Assembly: GCA_003233095.1 (NCBI GenBank)
Contig: QIKT01000091.1
Location: 1-41,413 of the forward strand
Source of the DNA: Oceanospirillales bacterium
GTDB taxonomy: Bacteria; Pseudomonadota; Gammaproteobacteria; Xanthomonadales; SZUA-38
Direction of reading: 5' to 3'
Length of the DNA: 41,413 nucleotides
Part shown: positions 24,750 to 33,824 of the stretch, one piece after another
Layout: every line of letters starts with the position of its first letter
How positions within the stretch are numbered: the first letter of the stretch is position 1
Made by a program: the position numbers and the translations under genes
Notes under the pieces: generated by a model
The model's input: the letters and a program-made list of their open reading frames with translations, nothing else
Told to the model about the DNA's origin: nothing
Database searches by the model: none

Positions 24750-24808
24750 GGTCTGAGGCCCGAATGAACGGTGCAGTGTTCACCTGGGCCTCATGCCTGT
24801 AACAGACC
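24750..24808. other. Long interrupted stem-loop between the membrane-protein gene and gspE
   Basis: Nested inverted repeats: GGTCTG/CAGACC outside, TGAGGCCC/GGGCCTCA in the middle, TGAAC/GTTCA inside. No T-run follows on either strand, so it is not a classical terminator; it could be a 3' end, an operator or an RNA leader element. Confidence 0.5.
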
Positions 24809-24842
24809 ACCAATCGGTCGATGAGTTCGTAATGAGCCACGA

Positions 24843-25484
24843 TCATTTGCTCTTGGCGGCTGGCTGACCAAACACCAGGCCTTCGATAAAGGCTCGATTG
24901 AGCAGCACCCAGAGGATGGCGGGAATCACACCCGGAAACATCAGGTAACCGAACTGATAGCAAAAGGCAATCAACTCCGCTGGCATGTCCACGTGCTCCA
25001 TGATCGCCATACCTGGCTCGCCCATTTTATGCGATAAATCCTTGAATACCTCGAACACGACACCCCAGACCATGATACCTGTGACCACCAGAAAACCGAC
25101 AACTATATGTATGGATTTTTGCGTCAATGAGGTGGGCGCTGCCAGGATGAGCCCCACCAACATTGGCAGACCGTAGCCATAGATGAGTGGATTATAGGTC
25201 ACCACTGGCATGGCAACCCGGCTATCGGTACTCTGCGCCGCCACTTCAGCGAGCACCATCTTGATACCGATATCGATATCATGACCATTGACTATCGAGG
25301 CGCCGAACTGATCTGGCCAGAACCCTGCCAGTACCCAATCGACGATCATGGCCGTAGGCCCCACGATGATCGGTGAGAATAGAAACCAGAAGACGAACGC
25401 CAACGGCAGCCACAGCAATGCAAGCAGCATGAACTCCCTCAGGGAGACGTCTGTGGTTGAGCTGGAAGGTGACTCTGTGTTCAT
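24843..25484 (-). CDS. Membrane protein resembling exosortase-H-associated proteins
   Basis: About 213 residues with four or so membrane helices: FMLLALLWLPLAFVFWFLFSPIIVGPTAMIVDWVL, LIYGYGLPMLVGLILAA, IHIVVGFLVVTGIMVWGVVFEVF and YQFGYLMFPGVIPAILWVLL, ending in a cytoplasmic GQPAAKSK. The opening LREFMLLALLWLPLAF and the order of helices recall the small membrane partner found beside exosortase H; this is from memory and moderate in strength. No exosortase is in the window. The ORF track starts at 25583 inside purL; the ATG at 25484 has AGGA 9-10 bases upstream and fits better. It lies between purL and the T2SS operon, all on one strand. Confidence 0.8.
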   Translation of the reverse strand: MNTESPSSSTTDVSLREFMLLALLWLPLAFVFWFLFSPIIVGPTAMIVDWVLAGFWPDQFGASIVNGHDIDIGIKMVLAEVAAQSTDSRVAMPVVTYNPLIYGYGLPMLVGLILAAPTSLTQKSIHIVVGFLVVTGIMVWGVVFEVFKDLSHKMGEPGMAIMEHVDMPAELIAFCYQFGYLMFPGVIPAILWVLLNRAFIEGLVFGQPAAKSK

Positions 25485-25540
25485 GTCGTTTTTCCTGTAA
25501 AACACACTGGCTCTATTGTCATGCGTAACGGCCCTGCAAA

Positions 25541-28500
25541 TCAATTCAGCCAGCGGCGACCGTTCATGAATAATTGCATCCATGGCGTGTACTGACCATC
25601 AGATTCGGGTGACCAGGACATCTGAAGCCGTCGAAACACCCGCTCGGGATGCGGCATCATCGCCGTGATCCGGCCATCGTCGTTGCACATCGCCGCCAGG
25701 CCGTTCGGCGATCCATTCGGGTTGGCCGGATAACTGGCCGCAACCTGACCCGACTGATCCACGTAGCGCATCACCTGCGATGGTTCGGACAATTTGACGT
25801 TGCCATTGAAATCAACGCGCCCTTCTCCGTGCGAGACAATAATCGGGTACTTGAGGCCCGACATTTCGTCAAACAGGATTGAGCGCGACTGTTGAACCTC
25901 GACCATCGTCAGACGCGCTTCGAACTGTTCGGATCGATTGCGAACGAAGCCGGGCCAACCATCACAACCGGGGATCAGCGGTGCCAGCGTACTGAGCATC
26001 TGACATCCATTGCACACGCCCAGTGCAAATCGTTGAGTGTTCTCGAAAAAGCACTGGAACTGTGTTCTCAGTGCATCATTCATCAGAATCGTTCGTGCCC
26101 AACCCTGACCGGCGCCAAGCACATCCCCATAGGAAAAGCCGCCGCAGGCCACCAGGGCATCGAATCGATCCAGGTGATGACGACCCGCCAGCAGATCGCT
26201 CATGTGCACATCCACCGACGAGAAGCCGGCGTAGTGAAAGGCGGCCGCCATTTCATTGTGTCCATTGACGCCCTGCTCTCGCAAGATCGCTATTCTGGGG
26301 CGTGAGCCGACTATTGCTGGAGGCGTGATTGTCTGGAGCGATTCGGACACCTCTGCGTACAGACGCGAGCTTTGATCAACAATGTCCTGATATTCCTGTT
26401 CGGCACACTCGGGATGATCCCGTCGTTGCTGCATGTGAAACGATGTCGCTGCCCAGCACTGCTGGAGACGCGTCATGGGCGATTCGAACAGTGCAAGACC
26501 GGCTTGTTCGATCACCACATGAGCATCCATGCGAGGGACGGCAACCTGCAGAGTCGACTCGGCAAGGTCATGCTGATCGAGAATTTGCTTGACTGCAGAC
26601 AAACTGCGTCGCTCACACTGAAGCACCAGACCGATTTCTTCATTGAACAGAAAGGCGGCGACGTCGATGGATTCGGGGCAAGCAATACTCAGACCACAGC
26701 GTCCTGCAAACGCCATCTCCAGCAAGGTGGTGATCAGCCCGCCGTCCGAGCGATCATGACAGGCCTGAAGCAAGCCTTCCCTGTTGAGCGCCTGCACCGC
26801 ATTGAACAGCTGCTTCAGGGGCTTCGGCTCAATATCAGGGACGCTCGCATCATCGGCTTGCAGCATGCCACCAAGAGTCTGCAGCAGCGAAGAGCCAGCG
26901 AGCCGCATCTGATCGCCCATAGGCGCGACCAGCAGCAACATACTGTCCTGATGCGCTCGCAGCTGCGGCGTCAGACAGCCATCGACATTCTTGACCGCTG
27001 CAAAAGCACTGACAATAAGCGAGACCGGAGCCTGCATCTGTCGTGCAGTGCCCTGCTCATCCCAGAGTGTTGTCATCGATAGCGAATCCTTGCCAACCGG
27101 AATCGCAATGCCCAATTCTGGACAGAACTCCAGGCCGACCGCTTCGACGGTGCGATACAGGCGTTCATCCTCGCCGGGCTGACCCGCCGCAGCCATCCAG
27201 TTGGCAGACAAACTGATATCAGACAGGTCTGACAGCGGCACTCCTGCCAGGTTGGTAATGGCTTCGGCAACAGCCATTCGACCCGATGCAGGCGCATTGA
27301 TCAGTGCCAGAGGCGTGCGTTCACCCATCGACATCGCTTCGCCGCTGAGGCCTTCGAAATCGTTCAACGTCACGGCACAGTCTGCAACGGGGACCTGCCA
27401 GGGCCCGACCATCTGATCGCGGTGCACCAGACCACCGACGCTGCGGTCGCCGATCGTGATGAGGAATTTCTTACTCGCCACGGCCGGGAACGCCAGCACG
27501 CGGTCAATCAGTTCACCCAGCTCGTGACCATCCCGATTGGCAACCGCAAGCTCAATCGATTGTGTTGAATCGGTGCGATGCAGCTTCGGCGAGCTTCCAA
27601 ACAACAGATCCATCGGAATGTCGACTGGCTGGTTATCAAACAGTCGATCGTTCAGGGTCAACTGCATGGCCGAGGTGGCCATACCGACCACAGCAACTGG
27701 ACAGCGCTCCCGCTCACACAAGGCAAGCACATCGCTCAGACGCTCCGGACTGACTGCCAGCACATAGCGCTCCTGAGCTTCATTGCTCCAGATCTGCATC
27801 GGCGTCAGCGATCGATCATCGCTATGAATTTCTCGCAGCTCCAATGCCCCGCCACAATCGGCATCGTGCAATAATTCCGGAATGGCGTTGGACAAGCCAC
27901 CAGCGCCAACATCATGAATCGAGATGATTGGATTGGATTCGCCCTGACCCCAGCAGCGGTCAATCACTTCCTGACAGCGTCGTTGCATCTCCGGATTATC
28001 ACGTTGCACTGAGCTGAAATCCAGCAGCTGGTCGCTGCTGCCCGAAGACATCGACGACGCCGCACCACCACCCAGACCGATCAACATGGCCGGGCCTCCG
28101 AGCACAATGACCGGTGTCTGATCGGTAAACAGCTGCTTGCGAGTTGCCTGAGGGCGCACACTGCCCAGCCCACCCGCAATCATGATGGGCTTGTGATAGC
28201 CATACCAGCGCTGGCCAGACTGTGCGGTTTGTTCGAAAGTCCTGAAGTAACCACCCAGAGCGGGTCGACCGAATTCATTGTTGAAGCCGGCCGCGCCGAT
28301 GGGCGCCTCCAGCATGATGTCCATTGCCGAGGCGATCCGGTCCGGCTTGCCCGCAGAGGTCTCCCAGGGCTGAGGAAAATCGGGCAGATTCAGATTCGAC
28401 ACCGAGAAACCCGTCAGACCTGCCTTTGGCCGTGCCCCGCGTCCAGTCGCTGCTTCGTCTCTGATTTCACCTCCGGACCCGGTTGCAGCACCTGCATGGG

Positions 28501-29407
28501 GGGAAATAGCAGTCGGATGATTGTGCGTTTCGACCTTGATGGCAATGTGTGCAGTCTCACAGGTCAGCCCATAGTCACCACTGCTAATATCCGGCATCAG
28601 ACGCTGGGCTGGCAGGCCTTCGATGATCGCCGAATTATCCGAGTAGGCCGTGATAATGCCATCGGGTGCGCATTGATAGGTGTGTCGTATCATCCCAAAC
28701 AGACTGTTCGGCATGTCCTCTCCGTTCAGTGTCCAGGAGGCATTGAATATCTTGTGCCGACAATGTTCTGAGTTGGCCTGGGCAAACATCATCAGTTCGG
28801 CATCGCTTGGATTGCGACTGATCTGGCGATAGCGTTGATCCAGGTAATCAATTTCCTCGCCAGACAGCGCCAGCCCCAGATCCTGGTTGGCTTGCCGCAG
28901 CACCTCCAGACCCTGATCCAGCAGCGGCAACGTGGTGACAGGAGATTCACGCTGCTGCTCGAACAGCATCGGCAAGTCTGCCATTGATCGCATGACCGAC
29001 TCGGTCATTCTGTCAACGAGTCTGGTCTGATGAAGCTGTGCATCTTCGACCTTCGCACCGGCAAATTGCAACAAGCGGCTGTGTTCAACACGCAGCACGC
29101 GATCAAGACCGCAGTGAGCGGCAATGTCTGTCGCCTTGCTGGACCAGGAAGAAATACTTCCCAGTCTTGGTACGATCAGTACGCTGTCGAGCGGCAAGTC
29201 TTGTAGAGGTAATTCAGCATTTAGCAGTGTCATCAGCCCTTGCTGCTGCGAATCGGTCAGTGCCTCATCGCCGTCAACCTGTACCAGATAGATCGACATC
29301 GCAATGCTCAGTCGAGCAGACGAGCCAACTGTTGCCAGTCTCTGATTGAATTTGCTGATCCGAAATTCAGACAGCGCAGGCAAACCCGTTAATACCAGAA
29401 TGGACAT
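25541..29407 (-). CDS. purL: Phosphoribosylformylglycinamidine synthase (single-chain)
   Basis: About 1288 residues, the fourth step of purine synthesis: FGAR plus glutamine and ATP to FGAM, in the cytosol. N-terminal PurS-like part (LTGLPALSEFRISKFNQRL), then two AIRS-like halves with MMFAQANSEHCRHKIFNASW, KVETHNHPTAISPHAGAATGSGGEIRDE, ISIHDVGAGGLSNAIPEL and CHDRSDGGLITTLLEMAF. The C-terminal glutaminase has CGGFSYGDVLGAGQGWA, the catalytic Cys in FALGVCNGCQML and the His/Glu in MMPHPERVFR. The start at 29407 matches the E. coli N-terminus; the ORF-track ATG at 29455 has a better GGTGA site and would add 16 residues, so the start is uncertain. Confidence 0.97.
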   Translation of the reverse strand: MSILVLTGLPALSEFRISKFNQRLATVGSSARLSIAMSIYLVQVDGDEALTDSQQQGLMTLLNAELPLQDLPLDSVLIVPRLGSISSWSSKATDIAAHCGLDRVLRVEHSRLLQFAGAKVEDAQLHQTRLVDRMTESVMRSMADLPMLFEQQRESPVTTLPLLDQGLEVLRQANQDLGLALSGEEIDYLDQRYRQISRNPSDAELMMFAQANSEHCRHKIFNASWTLNGEDMPNSLFGMIRHTYQCAPDGIITAYSDNSAIIEGLPAQRLMPDISSGDYGLTCETAHIAIKVETHNHPTAISPHAGAATGSGGEIRDEAATGRGARPKAGLTGFSVSNLNLPDFPQPWETSAGKPDRIASAMDIMLEAPIGAAGFNNEFGRPALGGYFRTFEQTAQSGQRWYGYHKPIMIAGGLGSVRPQATRKQLFTDQTPVIVLGGPAMLIGLGGGAASSMSSGSSDQLLDFSSVQRDNPEMQRRCQEVIDRCWGQGESNPIISIHDVGAGGLSNAIPELLHDADCGGALELREIHSDDRSLTPMQIWSNEAQERYVLAVSPERLSDVLALCERERCPVAVVGMATSAMQLTLNDRLFDNQPVDIPMDLLFGSSPKLHRTDSTQSIELAVANRDGHELGELIDRVLAFPAVASKKFLITIGDRSVGGLVHRDQMVGPWQVPVADCAVTLNDFEGLSGEAMSMGERTPLALINAPASGRMAVAEAITNLAGVPLSDLSDISLSANWMAAAGQPGEDERLYRTVEAVGLEFCPELGIAIPVGKDSLSMTTLWDEQGTARQMQAPVSLIVSAFAAVKNVDGCLTPQLRAHQDSMLLLVAPMGDQMRLAGSSLLQTLGGMLQADDASVPDIEPKPLKQLFNAVQALNREGLLQACHDRSDGGLITTLLEMAFAGRCGLSIACPESIDVAAFLFNEEIGLVLQCERRSLSAVKQILDQHDLAESTLQVAVPRMDAHVVIEQAGLALFESPMTRLQQCWAATSFHMQQRRDHPECAEQEYQDIVDQSSRLYAEVSESLQTITPPAIVGSRPRIAILREQGVNGHNEMAAAFHYAGFSSVDVHMSDLLAGRHHLDRFDALVACGGFSYGDVLGAGQGWARTILMNDALRTQFQCFFENTQRFALGVCNGCQMLSTLAPLIPGCDGWPGFVRNRSEQFEARLTMVEVQQSRSILFDEMSGLKYPIIVSHGEGRVDFNGNVKLSEPSQVMRYVDQSGQVAASYPANPNGSPNGLAAMCNDDGRITAMMPHPERVFRRLQMSWSPESDGQYTPWMQLFMNGRRWLN

Positions 29408-29500
29408 GGTGGCACGATCAGCATTGAGTTGCGCGCATGATACTGCAAGCCCCATTGAAACTCACCCTGTAGCGGATGATGGCGGCGATATTCAGGCAGG

Positions 29501-29531
29501 AAAAAAGCCCGAAACCAAGGTTTCGGGCTTT
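29501..29531 (-). terminator. Rho-independent terminator after dsbC
   Basis: Perfect 13-bp stem AAAGCCCGAAACC / GGTTTCGGGCTTT with a 2-base loop, followed on the minus strand by a run of T. It begins 20 bases after the dsbC stop and separates dsbC from purL. Confidence 0.95.
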
Positions 29532-29550
29532 GAAAGTCATCTCAGGTCGA

Positions 29551-30282
29551 TCAGGAATTTGGTGTGTTGATCGTCATCTGATCCAGGCGAATCAACAAGT
29601 CTGCTGCAGGCACATAGCCTGAAATCAACGTACCGTCTTCGGTAAACAGTGCAGGGGTGCCAGTAACACCGAGCCCCTTGCCCATTTCGTAATGGGCTTC
29701 CACCGGGTTGGTGCACACGCGTGGTGTGGGTTCGGCACCTGATTTCGCTAATGTCATGGCGTCGTTGGAATCATCAGCACACCAGACCGACACTGCCTTC
29801 ACGTGTGAATTTGAACCCACACCCGAGCGCGGGAAAAACAGATAACTGACCGCTATGCCCAACTCATTGTACTGCTCGATTTCCTGATGCAGCTTGCGGC
29901 AATATCCGCAGTCAATATCGGTGAACACAGTGATGGTGTGCTTGGTCTCACCTTCCGGAGAAAAGACGATCAAGTCAGTGTCAGGCAGCGCATCAAGCTG
30001 GTTCTTGCGAATAACCGAGCGTGCACCCTCGGTCAGGTTGCGACGGGTGGCCACTTCTATCAACTGACCATCCAACAGATATTTGCCATCGTTTGATATA
30101 TACACGAGCAATGACCCTGCCATCACTTCCTGATAGCCTTCAATCGGCGAATCCTTGATGCTGTCCACGGTCAGATTGGGGGCCAACGTCGAAAGAGCCT
30201 TGCGGATGGTATCTTCGACATCCTGTGCAACAGACACTGTTGCGGCAGCCAGAAGGCTGATCACAGTTAGAAACTTGGTCAT
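29551..30282 (-). CDS. dsbC: Thiol:disulfide interchange protein DsbC
   Basis: About 243 residues, a periplasmic disulfide isomerase. Signal peptide MTKFLTVISLLAAATVSVA, then the N-terminal dimerisation domain (RKALSTLAPNLTVDSIKDSPIEGYQEVMAGSLLVYISNDGKYLLDGQLIEV) and a thioredoxin domain with the active site FTDIDCGYCRKLHQEI and cis-proline loop VTGTPALFTEDG. A second cysteine pair (SVWCADD and RVCTNP) matches the structural disulfide of E. coli DsbC. It follows xerD, as in E. coli, with a 99-base gap that holds a plausible promoter. Confidence 0.95.
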   Translation of the reverse strand: MTKFLTVISLLAAATVSVAQDVEDTIRKALSTLAPNLTVDSIKDSPIEGYQEVMAGSLLVYISNDGKYLLDGQLIEVATRRNLTEGARSVIRKNQLDALPDTDLIVFSPEGETKHTITVFTDIDCGYCRKLHQEIEQYNELGIAVSYLFFPRSGVGSNSHVKAVSVWCADDSNDAMTLAKSGAEPTPRVCTNPVEAHYEMGKGLGVTGTPALFTEDGTLISGYVPAADLLIRLDQMTINTPNS

Positions 30283-30356
30283 TCTCTTGCCTCGATTGAT
30301 GGATATTAAACCTGTCCTATGGACAGCGGTCGTGCAAAATAGTGCGACATGATAGC

Positions 30357-30385
30357 ATAATTTTTTTCCCCGCTACCGCTGTCAA
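30357..30385 (-). promoter_or_regulatory. Candidate sigma-70-type promoter of dsbC
   Basis: On the minus strand TTGACA (30385-30380), 17-base spacer, AATTAT (30362-30357). The consensus -35 overlaps the last codons of xerD and lies about 80-100 bases ahead of the dsbC ATG. Confidence 0.5.
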
Positions 30386-31311
30386 CCACGCGGATGATGC
30401 TGCTCGTGCAGTTGCCTGAGTGCTTCATTGTGAATATGCGTGTAGATTTGTGTGGTCGATAAATCAACATGACCCAACAGCATTTGAACCACTCGCAGAT
30501 CGGCACCATGGCTGAGTAAATGAGTCGCGAAGGAATGCCGCAACAGGTGTGGCGATATTGACTGTGGAATGCCTGCCTGGAGCGCATACCGCTTGATCAG
30601 ATACCAGAAGGCCTGCCGCGACATGCCCTTCCTGCGACGAGTCAGGTACAGATCGTTGCACTGATTGTCAGCCAGCAGGATTGGCCGTGAGTCAGCCAGA
30701 TATTGATCCAGCCAATACAGTGCCTCTTCGCCAATCGGTATCAGACGATCACGATCACCTTTACCAGTCACTCGAATGACTCCCTGTCGAGTATTGATGT
30801 CGTGCACCTGACATCCGACAAGTTCGGACACGCGAAGCCCGGTTGCGTAGAGCAGTTCAAGCATCGATCGATCTCGTAGACCAATCGGGTCTGTGATGTC
30901 GGGTGCCTTCAACAATGCCTCAACATTCTTCTCATTGAGGACTTTTGGCAAGCTTCGGGTCAGACGCGGGTGCGAGATACGATCACTGGGATCGTCTCGG
31001 CGATGATTACCTCGTATCAGCCAGGCGTAAAAATCTCTCACGCAAGACAGCAAACGTGCGTTACTAGCCGCTGAGAACCCGAGCCCTGCACGACGAGACA
31101 GATAATTCAGAATCTGCTCGCGCTCAGCAGTCACCAGCATGCCGCCCAGTTCTTCAAGCCAGAGAGAAAAGCCCTTCAAGTCGTGTTGATAGCTGTCGAT
31201 CGTGTTGCGGCTGAGTCCCCGTTCAGCCCAGCTTTCATCCAGATATTGCTGAATGATTGCTCGATTGGATGAGTTAAGGCTGGTTGTCACATCAACAAAA
31301 AAGCCTGTCAT
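30382..31311 (-). CDS. xerD: Site-specific tyrosine recombinase XerD
   Basis: About 309 residues as listed. With XerC it resolves chromosome dimers at dif. N-terminal SAM-like DNA-binding domain (QQYLDESWAERGLSRNTIDSYQHDLKGFSLWL) and a catalytic domain with Arg in ATGLRVSELVGCQV, Lys in TGKGDRDRLIPI, His/Arg in SPHLLRHSFATHLLSHGAD, His in LLGHVDLSTTQ and the nucleophile Tyr in IYTHIHNEALR. The ORF-track ATG at 31311 lies in the loop of a terminator-like hairpin. Homology would place the start nearer NRAIIQQYL, so a GTG at 31290 is an alternative; neither has a clear ribosome-binding site. Confidence 0.94.
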   Translation of the reverse strand: MTGFFVDVTTSLNSSNRAIIQQYLDESWAERGLSRNTIDSYQHDLKGFSLWLEELGGMLVTAEREQILNYLSRRAGLGFSAASNARLLSCVRDFYAWLIRGNHRRDDPSDRISHPRLTRSLPKVLNEKNVEALLKAPDITDPIGLRDRSMLELLYATGLRVSELVGCQVHDINTRQGVIRVTGKGDRDRLIPIGEEALYWLDQYLADSRPILLADNQCNDLYLTRRRKGMSRQAFWYLIKRYALQAGIPQSISPHLLRHSFATHLLSHGADLRVVQMLLGHVDLSTTQIYTHIHNEALRQLHEQHHPRG

Positions 31312-31322
31312 CTGACAGGCTT
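31297..31322 (-). terminator. Rho-independent terminator after the TPR gene
   Basis: Perfect 10-bp stem AAGCCTGTCA / TGACAGGCTT with a 2-base loop, followed on the minus strand by a T-run. It begins 28 bases after the TPR-gene stop and contains the ATG listed as the xerD start. Confidence 0.85.
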
Positions 31323-31349
31323 CGGTTGTATGGAATGATCAAATTGTGC

Positions 31350-32627
31350 TTAACCTGTTGAGGCTGCGCGGCGCTGACGCTCCTTCTCCAGCTCTTCGAG
31401 ATGATTCAACCACTGCTGAGCCGCCGGGCGAGACTTTTCAAACCTCATTGCAGCGTTGAATGCTTTTCGTGCCGCGACTAAATCACCGAGGTTCAATTCG
31501 CTGGTTCCCAGCAGCTCCTGCATTTTGCCCAGGTTCGCATCAGTGATACCACCTTTGCTGATGGCATTGGCCGTGGCTTGCTTGGCGAGGCCCCAATCTT
31601 CATTGGCCACCAGAATGTAGGCCAACTGCATATCGATCTTGCCATTCGAGGACAACTCGCCGGCCTTGGTCAGAGCACCGATTGCATTATCAAATTCCTG
31701 AGCGGCATACCAAGCATTGCCCAACTGCTCGTATTCCTTGGCACCCGCGTCAATCAGGCCTTTGTCGATGCCTTCCTGCATGGACGATGCGGCCTCATAA
31801 GGCATTTCGAGATACCCATAGAGACTGAACAATTGCATCATGTCCGATTCAGACGACAGCATGTCTTGTCGATTGGCCAGAGCCAGAATCGCCAAAGCGT
31901 CTTCGTCACGCTTCAGGGTGACATTGATTGAGGCCAATTGTACCCAGTATAGCTTCTTCGATGGCCAGCCGCGGATCAGAATTTCAAGCACTTCGCGGAC
32001 TTTGTTGAATTCCTTCAACTCATAATGCATGGCCATTTTCAGGCTATACCAGTCTTCCCGTGGCTTCTCGACCAATCCGATCGCCTGGTCAATACTTTCC
32101 AGGGCAGGTCGAAACTGATCACGTTGTGCATAGATGGAAGCCTTGAGGGTATAGGCGTCAGGCTTGATCTCTCCGGACTCGTTCAGCCAGCGATCAGTCC
32201 AGCGCAGCGCATCGTCATAACGCTCGCGCAGGTAGAAAAGCTGAGCCATCTGATACATGGATTCATAATGATTCTTGTTGTCCAGGACATCCAGATTGAT
32301 GATCTGCTCATACACTTCCAGAGCCTCATCATATTTTTCTAAGGAAACCAGCGCCTGGGCCAGACCAAACAAGGCCTGTGATTGCTCGTATGGGTCTTTG
32401 ATCTTGCCAGTCAACTTTGTGAAGGTGGTGATTGCCTCAGCGTACTGCTCGTTGGCAACTAGTTCCCACGCCTTCTGAACTGCATTGAAATTCCCTTCGT
32501 TCTTCCATACGCCTGGAGGAGGATCACGAGTTTCAGCCGTGCTCTGCGCCAGGACAGCGCCCGAGGATAACGCGACTGCAAGTGTGGCCGCGGCAAAGGT
32601 CAATGTCAGAGTGTTTCTGATGGTCAT
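31350..32627 (-). CDS. Exported TPR-repeat protein of the TonB2/TtpC cluster
   Basis: About 425 residues. Signal peptide MTIRNTLTLTFAAATLAVALSSGAVLAQ, then a row of tetratricopeptide repeats from AVQKAWELVANEQYAEAITTFTKL through YDEALEVYEQIINL, AAQEFDNAIGALTKAGEL and DLVAARKAFNAAMRF. The last residues (EELEKERQRRAAS) are charged. A TPR protein follows tonB in the Vibrio-type TonB2 clusters; it probably acts in the periplasm as a scaffold for the energy-transduction complex. A GGAG site lies 9 bases ahead of the ATG. It is 93 bases downstream of tonB and ends in a strong terminator, so it closes the operon. Confidence 0.88.
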   Translation of the reverse strand: MTIRNTLTLTFAAATLAVALSSGAVLAQSTAETRDPPPGVWKNEGNFNAVQKAWELVANEQYAEAITTFTKLTGKIKDPYEQSQALFGLAQALVSLEKYDEALEVYEQIINLDVLDNKNHYESMYQMAQLFYLRERYDDALRWTDRWLNESGEIKPDAYTLKASIYAQRDQFRPALESIDQAIGLVEKPREDWYSLKMAMHYELKEFNKVREVLEILIRGWPSKKLYWVQLASINVTLKRDEDALAILALANRQDMLSSESDMMQLFSLYGYLEMPYEAASSMQEGIDKGLIDAGAKEYEQLGNAWYAAQEFDNAIGALTKAGELSSNGKIDMQLAYILVANEDWGLAKQATANAISKGGITDANLGKMQELLGTSELNLGDLVAARKAFNAAMRFEKSRPAAQQWLNHLEELEKERQRRAASTG

Positions 32628-32720
32628 AGTCTGTACTCCATCTGTGTCACTGGGGTCATCATAATGTTCAATCGCTTCGTTCTGCCAGATTCCCCGTCCT
32701 TGTCAGGGTTGTGTTTTAGA

Positions 32721-33356
32721 TCAGTTATCTGCCAGCGTGAAATCCAGGGTCTGGGTCGCGCGACGCGGAACGGCGACACCGTCAATAATGCGAGGTTTGA
32801 ATTTCCATTTGAGAATGGCTCGGATTGCCTCGCGATCAAATACGCGTGGCGGTTTCGCATCCACCACATTCGGATCGGATACGGTTCCTGTCACGGTGAT
32901 CGTGAATTCTACCGTCACAAACCCTTCGATTTTCGCGATTGCTGCACGCCGAGGATATTGCGGCTGAATTCGAACCAGTGGAATGACGTCGCCATCTCCC
33001 TGATCACCTACGGAGGCAAATGCACCAAGAAAGGGCCCAGAACCACTCACAGGAATGTCCAGCTTTGGCATATTCATGTTGGGCATCGGCGTGATGACTT
33101 TTTGAATATTCTGGATATTCATTTTCGGCGGTGGCGGTGGCTGCTTGGGTGGCGGTGGTGGCTTTGGCTTGGCTCGCTGTCGGATTTGCAGGTCATCGTC
33201 CAGTTCCACTGGACCAAAACGGATCGATGAGGCCTCTTCCTCCTTCTTCAAATCACCGGTTCCACCCGCAATCAGAAATAGCATGAACAGAAACAGGGAC
33301 ACCGTCACGACAAAGCCTCCTGCTCCCGATGCAATAATACGAAGACCTGAACTCAT
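32721..33356 (-). CDS. tonB: TonB-family energy transducer
   Basis: About 211 residues. One N-terminal membrane helix (GFVVTVSLFLFMLFLIAGG), a short proline-rich periplasmic spacer (KPKPPPPPKQPPPPPKM), and a C-terminal TonB domain with VRIQPQYPRRAAIAKIEGFVTVEFTI, VVDAKPPRVFDREAIRAILKWKFKP and ATQTLDFTL. It carries proton-motive force to outer-membrane receptors. The ORF-track start at 33401 lies inside exbD; the ATG at 33356 begins 4 bases after the exbD stop with AGGG upstream. The short proline spacer is typical of TonB2-type proteins. Confidence 0.92.
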   Translation of the reverse strand: MSSGLRIIASGAGGFVVTVSLFLFMLFLIAGGTGDLKKEEEASSIRFGPVELDDDLQIRQRAKPKPPPPPKQPPPPPKMNIQNIQKVITPMPNMNMPKLDIPVSGSGPFLGAFASVGDQGDGDVIPLVRIQPQYPRRAAIAKIEGFVTVEFTITVTGTVSDPNVVDAKPPRVFDREAIRAILKWKFKPRIIDGVAVPRRATQTLDFTLADN

Positions 33357-33360
33357 ATGC

Positions 33361-33765
33361 TTAGCCCTGTGGTGTCTGTGCTGCGACCGAAATCGCGTCA
33401 ACTCCGGCTGACTTGACCTGATCCATCACCGAGACGAGAATGCCGGTCTGTGACGCCTTGTCAGCAATGATCACGACGCTGCCTTCGGGATTCTCAGCGT
33501 GCATTTTTTCGACGTTGGCTCGGACTGAATCGACTTCGACCTGACGCTTGTTCATCCAGACCTCGCCGTTTTCACGGATCGCAATCATGATGTTGCCTTT
33601 GGTCTTCTGGGTGGCCGTATTGGCTGTCGGACGACTGACGTCGATCCCGGACTCCTTGACGAAAGAGGTGGTAACGATGAAGAAGATGAGCATGATGAAT
33701 ACAATATCCAGCATGGGCGTGATATTGATTTCAGTGTCATCTACCGGACGATGTCTATGTCTCAT
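33361..33765 (-). CDS. exbD: Biopolymer transport protein ExbD
   Basis: About 134 residues. Short cytoplasmic N-terminus, then one membrane helix carrying the conserved Asp in INITPMLDIVFIMLIFFIVTTSF, and a periplasmic domain (MIAIRENGEVWMNKRQVEVDSVRANVEKMHAENPEGSVVIIADK). It forms the proton channel with the ExbB-type proteins encoded just upstream. ExbD is 59 bases after exbB and 4 bases ahead of tonB. Confidence 0.94.
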   Translation of the reverse strand: MRHRHRPVDDTEINITPMLDIVFIMLIFFIVTTSFVKESGIDVSRPTANTATQKTKGNIMIAIRENGEVWMNKRQVEVDSVRANVEKMHAENPEGSVVIIADKASQTGILVSVMDQVKSAGVDAISVAAQTPQG

Positions 33766-33824
33766 GATTCAAAAGACCTCTTGTTGTTTAGTATCCGGCT
33801 GAGCCATTTGGTTCAACCAGATCA

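Noticed and set aside
24703-24963. 86-residue minus-strand ORF between the membrane-protein gene and gspE
   Set aside because: It overlaps both neighbours in other frames and crosses the stem-loop; no protein-like features.
26372-27082. 236-residue plus-strand ORF opposite purL
   Set aside because: It is antisense to a strongly conserved part of purL and shows no protein-like pattern.
28193-28771. 192-residue plus-strand ORF opposite purL
   Set aside because: Antisense to the conserved HNHPTAISPH region of purL; shadow frame.
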